Assembly: GCA_964396385.1 (NCBI GenBank)
Contig: CAYNFH010000005.1
Coordinates: 1 to 63,590, forward strand
Source of the DNA: CAYNFH01 sp964396385
GTDB lineage: Bacteria > Armatimonadota > Chthonomonadetes > Chthonomonadales > CAJBBX01
Length of the DNA stretch: 63,590 nucleotides
Direction of reading: 5' to 3'
This document shows positions 51,512 through 58,198 of the stretch, piece after piece (position 1 is the first letter of the stretch; each line of letters starts with the position of its first letter). The position numbers and the translations under genes are program-made. Below the pieces are notes generated by a model, which was not told the origin of the DNA, searched no databases, and was given only the letters and a program-made list of their open reading frames with translations.

Positions 51512-52697
51512 CGGCCTGTTCGAGGGCGTGGATCTCCCGCCGCGCCGTCTTCACGTCCAGCCCGCGGTCCACCATCTCTTCGTACTGAACCATGGCGTTT
51601 TGCGGGATTCCCTTGCGCAGATACCAGCGGGCGAACTCCAGCCGCAGGTTCGCATCCATGGGGTGCGCATTGATGCGGGCATTGTACTGGCGTACCTTAG
51701 CGGTATCGGCATAGACCTGGTCATGGCGCTTGATAGCTGCCGTGGCGGCAGCCGAGTTGCCCAGCGCGCGGTTCACACGCGCGAGCAGAAAGAGCGTGTC
51801 CGGATTGCCGGGCGCGATGGCGTCCGCTCGCTGAAGATGGACGAGCGCTTCTTTCCACCGGTGCTGGTTCAGGTAAGCTCGCCCCAACAGCATCTCCGCG
51901 GCGGAGTGGTCTCGCCGGCGCAGCTCGCCGGCCCGTTTCAACACGTCGGTGAGCGCCGATCGCGCGGCATCGTAGTCCTGCGGCGATGTCGCGGTCAGGA
52001 ACAGAGCCTCGCCCAGATACAGCTTGCCCTCCAGTACCTGCGGGAACCGCCGGACGATAATTCGCGCGTCAGCCAGGGCGTCGTCCAGCCTCTTTTCGTT
52101 TACTTCCGCCTGATAGAGGCCCACATAGGGCCACGGAGAGTTCGGCATCAGGTCGCGAGCTTTCAGAAAAGATGCTTCGCCCTCTCCCGGTATGCCTTGA
52201 TCCAGCGAAAGGTCCCCCCGCAATGCCCAGGCATTTCCAGACCGGGGATCGATCTTAGTGGCGGTATCGGCGTCGTGCCATGCCATCTCACTGCGATTCG
52301 CATTGCGGCGAAGAGCAGCCCGCTCCATGTAGGCCCGCGCTTCCCTCGGATGTCGCGCGATATAGCTGGAGAGAATAGCATCGGCAGGACGAAATCCACC
52401 GAATTCGTAGATGGCGCGAGCCCACCCGACCCAGTCGGTCAGGCGGTCCGGTTCGAGCTCGGCGGCATGCTGATAGGCCTTTGCGGCGCGCGCCCACTGT
52501 TCGGTGGCGAGGGCACGTGAGCCGAGCTGCTCAAAGATCTCAGCTTCGTTCAGGTGCGTGGGTGCGGCCGCCGCGAGCTCCTCGATGCTGGCGTGTTCGA
52601 TCCAACGCCGGTGTGACCTTACCTGCCAGGCGCGGACAATGCCGGCGCCCGCACAGAGGACCAGAAGAAAGAGGAGAATGAAAAGACGCAGGCGCAT
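51498..52697 (-). CDS. Membrane-anchored TPR protein (cassette 2)
   Basis: 399 residues from ATG 52697: amino-terminal membrane anchor or signal (LFILLFLLVLCAGAGIVRAW) and about eight TPR units (HLNEAEIFEQLGSRALATEQWARAAKAYQHAAELEP; LLGRAYLNQHRWKEALVHLQRA). The stop TAA is inside the start region of the ASPIC gene, so coupling is expected. ATG 52733 would add 12 residues before the hydrophobic segment and has no ribosome site. Confidence 0.82.
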   Translation of the reverse strand: MRLRLFILLFLLVLCAGAGIVRAWQVRSHRRWIEHASIEELAAAAPTHLNEAEIFEQLGSRALATEQWARAAKAYQHAAELEPDRLTDWVGWARAIYEFGGFRPADAILSSYIARHPREARAYMERAALRRNANRSEMAWHDADTATKIDPRSGNAWALRGDLSLDQGIPGEGEASFLKARDLMPNSPWPYVGLYQAEVNEKRLDDALADARIIVRRFPQVLEGKLYLGEALFLTATSPQDYDAARSALTDVLKRAGELRRRDHSAAEMLLGRAYLNQHRWKEALVHLQRADAIAPGNPDTLFLLARVNRALGNSAAATAAIKRHDQVYADTAKVRQYNARINAHPMDANLRLEFARWYLRKGIPQNAMVQYEEMVDRGLDVKTARREIHALEQAGVSP

Positions 52698-52763
52698 GGG
52701 TGACTTCCCGGATATAACGCTCTGAGAGGGCATATCCGTCTATTCTACGCCAGACGGCAAAAC

Positions 52764-52792
52764 GGCCGGCCCGGGAGCGTCCGGACCGGCCC
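52764..52792 (-). terminator. Terminator after the small lipoprotein (cassette 2)
   Basis: On the minus strand GGGCCGGTCCGG pairs with CCGGGCCGGCC (one G-U), followed by GTTTTGCC. It would separate highly expressed pilin plus lipoprotein from the TPR-ASPIC pair, or act as a partial terminator. Confidence 0.75.
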
Positions 52793-52813
52793 AAATCCTG
52801 CGAATACAGAAGC

Positions 52814-53080
52814 CTAGGGACCGCCGGTCTTGCCGGCCTTGGCAGCCGCTTCTCCGACCGGGCCCTGGCCCATCCGCGCCTTAATCATGGCCTTCTGCTG
52901 CGGCGGGATGTTGGGGTTGTTCTCAATCGCCTGGACCTGCGAGTCGCTAGGCTTGTACTTCTTGGACGCGTCGAACTTCACGTCGGTCTGCCCCGTGTCG
53001 TGGCTGCAGCCTGCCACAAAGCACAGGCACCCCAGGATGGTTACCGCAACAATCCCAATACGACCGCACTTCATGTCCAT
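52814..53080 (-). CDS. Small lipoprotein (cassette 2)
   Basis: 88 residues with a lipobox (LCFVAGC, lipid on about Cys25), a Lys-rich helix (QKAMIKARMGQG) and a Gly/Ala tail. Five bases after the pilin gene, hence co-expressed. No family recognised. It holds the same slot as the 79-residue membrane protein of cassette 1; both have short conserved-looking charged helices and may attach pilin-like subunits to a membrane. ATG 53080 or ATG 53074. Confidence 0.75.
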   Translation of the reverse strand: MDMKCGRIGIVAVTILGCLCFVAGCSHDTGQTDVKFDASKKYKPSDSQVQAIENNPNIPPQQKAMIKARMGQGPVGEAAAKAGKTGGP

Positions 53081-53084
53081 GATC

Positions 53085-53951
53085 TTACCAGAGGTTACCG
53101 TCCAGCGACTGGATCCAGAGGTTCTTCGAGTACGAGAGCGACCCCTTGTGGACCGCCTTGGAGTGACCGTCCAGGAAGGTGGCGTTGCCGGTGCCCGTAT
53201 GGCGGTAGCGCGGGCGCAGGAAGCAGGTGCGATCCCAGTTCCAGTTCTGACCGTTCTGCGCCAGGTCGCAGTCTCCCACGCCGGGGCGCAACGCCCCCTG
53301 TGTTCCGGGCTTGTTGCCTACGTCGGCGGTCCCGTCAATGATGCACTGGCCGCTCGAGTCGTAGCCGGCGCACACACTGGCATCACAGAAGCTCCACTGG
53401 TCCGTGACGATCTCCATCCAGTTCTCGCCGCCGCTATTCTGGCCTTTGTCCATGAAGGCCATCATGTCTGCCGGACGATCGATCATAGCGAGCGTCACCA
53501 CGGGGCCGCCCTTCCAGTTGTTCCAGGAGGCGTCTCCGTCCGGGAAGAGTTTCGCGTTAACGCCAATCTTCCAGTTCTGGTTTCGCACGGGAGCGGAGGG
53601 GCAGTCCCACACTCCTCCATGGCCTCCAGAAGTTACGTTTGTTCCGGTTCCGGTCTGCGCGCCGTTCTTGATGTACGGATTCAGGATCTCGCTGATCTCC
53701 GGATAGGGCCAGCTACCGGGGGGATTGCCTTCTCGCGGCTGCTGGCGCTCCGGAAGCGTCTCGTCGTAGTCCTGAACGTACTGCATCACCGCCAGACCAA
53801 GCTGTTTGGTGTTGCTCAGACAGTTAATCGCGCGGGCCTTCTCCCGGGCCTGAGCAAACACGGGGAAGAGAATGGCTGCCAGGATCGCGATAATGGCTAT
53901 CACGACGAGCAGCTCGATCAGGGTGAAGGCCGTTCTACTTCGGTACGTCAT
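53085..53951 (-). CDS. DUF1559 prepilin-like protein (cassette 2)
   Basis: 288 residues: YRSRTA|FTLIELLVVIA leader with Glu5, FPVFAQAREKARAI, NCLSNTKQLGLAVMQYVQDYDETLP, several Cys in the middle domain and RYRHTGTGNATFLDGHSKAV near the end. Same architecture as the cassette 1 pilin. Strong amino-end identity but a different body, as is usual for DUF1559 paralogues. ATG 53951 has GGAGAAACC upstream. Divergent from the LacI gene; two operator-like sites lie between. Confidence 0.93.
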   Translation of the reverse strand: MTYRSRTAFTLIELLVVIAIIAILAAILFPVFAQAREKARAINCLSNTKQLGLAVMQYVQDYDETLPERQQPREGNPPGSWPYPEISEILNPYIKNGAQTGTGTNVTSGGHGGVWDCPSAPVRNQNWKIGVNAKLFPDGDASWNNWKGGPVVTLAMIDRPADMMAFMDKGQNSGGENWMEIVTDQWSFCDASVCAGYDSSGQCIIDGTADVGNKPGTQGALRPGVGDCDLAQNGQNWNWDRTCFLRPRYRHTGTGNATFLDGHSKAVHKGSLSYSKNLWIQSLDGNLW

Positions 53952-54064
53952 TGGTTTCTCCTTGGAGCCTGAAGACGATTGCTCTACGCACTGCTAATGA
54001 TGATGCCGGGGAGATCGAGAAGCAGTACAGCCAGTATAAAGTATTCTTAATCGGAGTGCAACTG

Positions 54065-54099
54065 ATTTAGTGGTAAATCCGCCTGATTTAGCGATAAAT
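54065..54099. promoter_or_regulatory. Tandem LacI-type operators
   Basis: ATTTA-GTGG-TAAAT (54065-54078) and ATTTA-GCGA-TAAAT (54086-54099) are two copies of one inverted repeat spaced 21 bases start to start, that is two helical turns, so bound dimers would sit on the same DNA face. Located 37 bases before the LacI start, in the divergent region shared with the pilin gene. Confidence 0.65.
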
Positions 54100-54123
54100 G
54101 TTTAGCTGAACGTCCTGTCGGCG

Positions 54124-54136
54124 TATAATCGGCCTA
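54124..54136 (+). promoter_or_regulatory. -10 box giving a leaderless LacI message
   Basis: TATAAT at 54124-54129 ends six bases before the ATG at 54136, so transcription would begin at or next to the start codon. No ribosome site is present. The -35 region falls just after the tandem operators. Confidence 0.6.
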
Positions 54137-55203
54137 TGCGGCGCAGCACTGCTCCTACCCTCGCCGACGTCGCGCAGCAAGCCGGAGTCACCGCGATGGT
54201 GGCTTCGGTAGTGCTCAACGGCGCGCGCTCCTCTACCCGCGTCTCCGCGGCCACGCGGGCGCGCGTCCAGGAGGCCGCCGCCCAGCTCGGCTACCGCCGT
54301 AATGCCCTGGCGTTCGGCCTCACCCGCAGCCGGATCGATACTCTCGGGGTGGTCGCAACCGTGGTCGGGGAGGATATCAACCTCTACTTCCTGGAGCTGC
54401 TCAGCGGAATCCTGAGTGCGGCCGTGGAGCGCGGCCAGTCCACCAAAGTTTTTTCGCTTGCCGACTGGAAGCAGGACGCGGGCCGCATCCCAGGATTCTG
54501 CGACGGCCGCGTGGACGGGATCATCCTGATCGCGCCTTCCTTGCCGGATGATGTAGCGCTTGCGCTCCCGGCCCATACGCCGTTTGTAGCGATCCACTGC
54601 GACCGGCCCCTGGCGGGCATCCCGAACATCGGGATAGACGATGAGGGGGCAGCATACAGGATTACGAGCGACCTGTTGACCCGCGGTCACCGGCGGATCC
54701 TCCACTTCTCCGGCGACGCCGACATCGCCAGCGCGGCACAGCGGCTGAAAGGCTACCGTCGCGCGCTGGCGGACGCGGGCATCCCGTGGGATCCGTCACT
54801 CGTGCTGCCGGGCGGGTACTACATCGGGTCCGGGCGGGAGAGCATGCTGCGAGTGCTGCGGGAGTTTCCCGGCCAGGCTATGCCCTCGGCCGTGTTCTGC
54901 GCCAGCGACGCCATCGCATACGGCACGATGGAGGTGCTGGCGGAGCAGGGCGTGCGCGTGCCGGACCAGATCTCCGTTGTCGGGTTCGATGACGTGCTTC
55001 TGGCCCGCACCACGCGGCCGCCGCTCACCACCGTGCGCCAGCCCTTCCGCGCCATGGGGCGCCGCGCGGTGGAGATCCTGCTGGCCCGCATTGCGCACGG
55101 TGACGACCACACGGCCGATGCGGAGGAAGATTCGCGCGCCGAGCTCTTCCCGGTGGAGATAGTGGAGCGCGAGTCCGTCGGGCCGCCAAGGAGCGACGGA
55201 TGA
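54136..55203 (+). CDS. LacI-family transcriptional regulator (cassette 2)
   Basis: 355 residues: helix-turn-helix about 6-55 (PTLADVAQQAGVTAMVASVVLNGARSS; the recognition helix has MVAS where TTAS is common), then the sugar-binding-like core (VVATVVGEDINLYFLELLSGIL, SVVGFDDVLLARTTRPPLTTVRQP). Likely represses itself and the divergent pilin operon through the tandem sites, with a carbohydrate inducer; this is inferred from position. Its stop is inside an iterated 7-mer repeat. Confidence 0.92.
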   Translation: MRRSTAPTLADVAQQAGVTAMVASVVLNGARSSTRVSAATRARVQEAAAQLGYRRNALAFGLTRSRIDTLGVVATVVGEDINLYFLELLSGILSAAVERGQSTKVFSLADWKQDAGRIPGFCDGRVDGIILIAPSLPDDVALALPAHTPFVAIHCDRPLAGIPNIGIDDEGAAYRITSDLLTRGHRRILHFSGDADIASAAQRLKGYRRALADAGIPWDPSLVLPGGYYIGSGRESMLRVLREFPGQAMPSAVFCASDAIAYGTMEVLAEQGVRVPDQISVVGFDDVLLARTTRPPLTTVRQPFRAMGRRAVEILLARIAHGDDHTADAEEDSRAELFPVEIVERESVGPPRSDG

Positions 55204-55227
55204 CGGAGGACGGGAGACCGACGGAGG
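55197..55227. repeat. Iterated 7-mer half element, copy 16
   Basis: GGATGAC GGAGGAC GGGAGAC CGACGGAGG, the reverse complement type of copies 5 and 7. Carries the LacI stop codon (TGA) and the ribosome site of the small remnant that follows. Confidence 0.55.
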
Positions 55228-55233
55228 TGACCC

Positions 55234-55305
55234 ATGGCCACATGTGCTAAGCCGCACTTTACGCCCCAGGAGTACCTGGCCGGGCGGTCTGCTCCGAGAG
55301 AATAG
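55234..55305 (+). pseudogene. Remnant of a Uma2-family (DUF820) nuclease-like gene
   Basis: ATG 55234, eight bases after GGAGG, opens a 23-residue frame beginning MATCAKPHFTPQEYLA. Uma2 proteins typically start MATxxKPxFTPQEYLALERxAxYKSEY. The similarity ends after EYLA and a TAG follows at 55303-55305; none of the PD-(D/E)xK domain remains. Probably the leftover of a deleted gene; the call rests on recall of the family amino end. Confidence 0.55.
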
Positions 55306-55318
55306 AGGATTGTCAGCA

Positions 55319-56422
55319 GTGGAAATGAAAGTCCGGGCGGCGGTCATGCCGGCTCCTGGAAGGCCGGTTGAAGTGCGGGATTATCCTGCGCCAGAGCCGG
55401 AGCCCGGCGCGGTTATTCTGCGCACCATCGCCTCGGAGGTGTGCGGCACGGACGTGCACCTCTGGCACGGCCGCCTTGGGGGAGTGCCCTATCCGCTGAT
55501 CCCCGGCCACGTGAGTGTAGGGCAGGTGGAAGCTACCGGCGGCCCGGTGGCCGATACGGAGGGCAGGCCCGTCCGGCCCGGAGAGGTGGTCACCTTCCTG
55601 GACGTGTGGGGCACCTGCGGCCGGTGTCGCCACTGTGCCGTGCTCAAGGCCACCACGCGTTGTCCTCACCGTAAGGTCTACGGCATCACCCTGGGCGCAG
55701 AGGACGGACTGTGCGGCGGCTGGAGCGAGAGCATCTACCTCCGGCCAGGCGTCCTGATGCTGCCGCTGGCGCAGGGTGTGACGCCCGACCAGTGGATAGG
55801 AGCGGGCTGCGGCCTTCCCACCGCCGTCCACGCCGTGGAGCTGGCGCGCATCGGGCTGGGCGACCGGGTGCTCATCCAGGGGAGCGGTCCCGTGGGCCTC
55901 TCCGCCTGCGCGCTCGCCCTTCTGAGCGGGGCCGGCTGGGTGGGCGTCATCGGCGCGCCGGAGGTGCGTCTGGCCGCCGCCAAACGGTTCGGCGCGGACT
56001 GGGCCGCCGACGTGACCTCCACCACGCCGGAGGAGCGGCTACGCGCTGTACGGGACGTCACCGGCGGTTATGGTCCCGACGTCGTGATCGAGGCCAGCGG
56101 CAACCCCCAGGCAGTGCGCGAGGGGTGCGAGCTGGTGCGGGACGCCGGCCGTTACGTCGTGGTGGGACAGTACACGGATAACGGGGAAGTGGCGCTCGAC
56201 CCGCACCTCCACATCAACCGCAAGCATCTGGAGGTCCGCGGCTGCTGGGGCTCGGACTTCTCGCACCTCTGGCGAGCCATGGAAGTCCTCCGCCGCTTCG
56301 GAGGCCGCATGGACTGGTCCGCCCTCATCTCGCGCCGGTATACGCTGGAGGAAGCCGGCGAGGCCCTCCGCGACGTAGAGAACCTGAAGGTGGTAAAGGC
56401 CGTCATTGTACCAAACGGCTGA
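55319..56422 (+). CDS. Zinc-dependent alcohol/polyol dehydrogenase (MDR family)
   Basis: 367 residues from GTG 55319 (AGAGGA nine bases upstream; ATG 55325 is equally possible). Catalytic-zinc motif EVCGTDVHLWHG and PGHVSVGQVE (His, with Val where Glu is common), structural zinc cysteines GTCGRCRHC ... TTRCPHR, and Rossmann motif VLIQGSGPVGLSACALALLSGA. Oxidises an alcohol or sugar alcohol with NAD(P). The substrate is unknown; carbohydrate hydrolases lie nearby. Confidence 0.9.
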   Translation: MEMKVRAAVMPAPGRPVEVRDYPAPEPEPGAVILRTIASEVCGTDVHLWHGRLGGVPYPLIPGHVSVGQVEATGGPVADTEGRPVRPGEVVTFLDVWGTCGRCRHCAVLKATTRCPHRKVYGITLGAEDGLCGGWSESIYLRPGVLMLPLAQGVTPDQWIGAGCGLPTAVHAVELARIGLGDRVLIQGSGPVGLSACALALLSGAGWVGVIGAPEVRLAAAKRFGADWAADVTSTTPEERLRAVRDVTGGYGPDVVIEASGNPQAVREGCELVRDAGRYVVVGQYTDNGEVALDPHLHINRKHLEVRGCWGSDFSHLWRAMEVLRRFGGRMDWSALISRRYTLEEAGEALRDVENLKVVKAVIVPNG

Positions 56423-56428
56423 CGGGGA

Positions 56429-56542
56429 TTTTCCATTTTCCATTTTTCAGTTTTCAATTCTCAATTTGAATTCCGGAGTGTTGGAAGACTCGTGGCCCAC
56501 CGTTCTGCAATGGAAAACCGAAAACCGAAAACTGAAAATCGG
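56429..56542. repeat. Iterated inverted-repeat element, copy 14
   Basis: Left TTTTCCA TTTTCCA TTTTTCA GTTTTCA ATTCTCA ATTTG, core AATTCCGGAG (about 56469-56478), right TGGAAAACCGAAAACCGAAAAC. Same AT-rich unit type as copy 8. The start of the following kinase lies inside it. Confidence 0.75.
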
Positions 56543-58126
56543 CCTACGGAGTTGCTGGCCGCCATCGTGGAGTCGTCGGATGACGCCATTGTCAGCACGG
56601 ACCTGGAGGGCATCGTCACGAGCTGGAACCCGGCGGCAGAGCGGATCTACGGCTACAAGGCCGAAGAGATAGTCGGCCGGTCCAAGGGCATTGCCATCCC
56701 GGTGGACATGCCGGAGGAGCTCCCGTCCATCCTCCGCCGCATCCGCGCGGGCGAGCGCATCGAGCATTATGAGACCTCACGCATCCGCAAGGACGGCTCG
56801 CGCATCACGCTCTCCATCAGCGTCTCACCCGTCCAGTCCCCGGATGGCGCCATTGTGGGCGCCGCCACCATCGCGCGGGACATCACTCAGAGGAAGCGTG
56901 AGGAGACGGCGGCGCTCATCCTGGCCAAGGCCGGCGAGATTCTGGCCGGCTCTCTGGACTATCGGGGCACGCTGGAACAGGTCGGGGACTTAGTGGTGCC
57001 TCGCCTGGCGGACTGGTGCGTCATCGACCTCGTGCGGGATGGCCGGATAGACCGCGTGGCCGCCGCCCACGTGGAGCCGGCCAGGCGGGAGCTGGCCCGC
57101 GACCTCACGCGCCGCTTTCCTCCGAGCCTGGAGTCGCGGTTCGGCGTAGCAGAAGTCATCCGCACGGGCCAGGCGCAGGTGGTGGCGGAGATCACCGAGG
57201 AGATGCTTCGGGTCCCCGGGCGGGAGGAAGAGTATTTCCGGGCCCTCCAGGATCTGGGGCTCCGCTCCGGCATCTGCGTGCCCATGGCCGCCCACGGCAA
57301 GGTGCTCGGGGCCATCACGCTCATCCTCGCAGACGGCGGCCGCCGGTACGGGCCGGAGGACCTGACGCTGGCGCAGGAGCTGGCTCGCCGCGCCGGCCTC
57401 GCCGTAGACGGCGCGCTGCTCTACGAGTCCGCCCAGCGCGAGATAGAGCGGCGGGAGCGCACAGAGGAGGCCCTGCGCAGCCACCAGGCGGAGATTGAGG
57501 CCCTCAACCAGCGGCTGCGCAGGGCCATGCAGGAGACGCACCACCGGGTCCGCAACAACCTCCAGCTTATCGCCGCGCTGGCGGACATGCAGGCGGCTGT
57601 GGACCGGCCCACGGTACCGCGGGAGGAGCTGGAGCGAATTGGCGGGCAGGTGCGCGCCCTCGCAGCCGTCCATGAGATCCTCACCCGGGAGGCGGGCGCC
57701 GGAGAGGACGCCAGCGACATGTCCTCACGGGAGATGCTGGAGAAGTTGGCCACCCTCATCCGCGAGACGACACCCGCACAGTCCGTTACCGCGGATGTGC
57801 AGGACGTGCGCCTCTCTGCCCGGCAGGGTTCCTCCCTCGCCGTCATCGCCAACGAGCTGGCCACCAACGCGCTCAAGCACGGGGCCGACCACGTCACTCT
57901 GCGCTTCACCGTGGACGGCGATGTCGCTTCCCTCCACGTGGAGGACAACGGGCCTGGGTTCCAGGAGGACTTCGAACTGCCGCAGGACGACCGCGCGGGC
58001 CTCTCCCTGGTCCGGCACATCGCCCAGTGGGACCTTCAGGGGTCTGTCCAGTTTGCCAACCGGCCCGGCGGCGGAGGCATCGTGACTCTCACCATGCCGC
58101 TTACGCCGGATGCTGTGCCCGCCTGA
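56492..58126 (+). CDS. Soluble PAS-GAF-HisKA_2 sensor histidine kinase
   Basis: 544 residues from GTG 56492 (GGAAG upstream) or 538 from ATG 56510; both are inside a repeat element, which encodes a charged amino tail (MENRKPKTENR). PAS domain about 18-135 (ILLAAIVESSDDAIVSTDLEG type, with WNPAAERIYGYKAEEIVG), GAF about 150-310, then the HisKA_2 phospho-His region QETHHRVRNNLQLIAALADMQ and an ATPase domain (IANELATNALKHGA, VEDNGPGF). No membrane segment, so it senses a cytoplasmic signal. No response regulator is adjacent. Confidence 0.9.
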   Translation: MAHRSAMENRKPKTENRPTELLAAIVESSDDAIVSTDLEGIVTSWNPAAERIYGYKAEEIVGRSKGIAIPVDMPEELPSILRRIRAGERIEHYETSRIRKDGSRITLSISVSPVQSPDGAIVGAATIARDITQRKREETAALILAKAGEILAGSLDYRGTLEQVGDLVVPRLADWCVIDLVRDGRIDRVAAAHVEPARRELARDLTRRFPPSLESRFGVAEVIRTGQAQVVAEITEEMLRVPGREEEYFRALQDLGLRSGICVPMAAHGKVLGAITLILADGGRRYGPEDLTLAQELARRAGLAVDGALLYESAQREIERRERTEEALRSHQAEIEALNQRLRRAMQETHHRVRNNLQLIAALADMQAAVDRPTVPREELERIGGQVRALAAVHEILTREAGAGEDASDMSSREMLEKLATLIRETTPAQSVTADVQDVRLSARQGSSLAVIANELATNALKHGADHVTLRFTVDGDVASLHVEDNGPGFQEDFELPQDDRAGLSLVRHIAQWDLQGSVQFANRPGGGGIVTLTMPLTPDAVPA

Positions 58127-58137
58127 AGGCGGAAGGC

Positions 58138-58198
58138 GTTCAGGTGTTCAGGTGTTCAGGTATTCAGGTTCGGAATCCTGAACACCCGGTGTTCACTC
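58138..58198. repeat. Iterated inverted-repeat element, copy 15
   Basis: 8-mers GTTCAGGT x3 and ATTCAGGT, core TCGGAATCC (about 58170-58178), right arm TGAACACC...GGTGTTCA. Between the convergent kinase and DUF1680 genes; the latter's stop is in the right arm. Confidence 0.8.

Noticed and set aside
9013..58198. Reading the iterated 7-8-mers as CRISPR arrays or simple microsatellites
   Set aside because: Units are too short, no spacers of equal length exist, and no cas genes are present; the shared core and reverse-complement second arm exceed simple slippage repeats.
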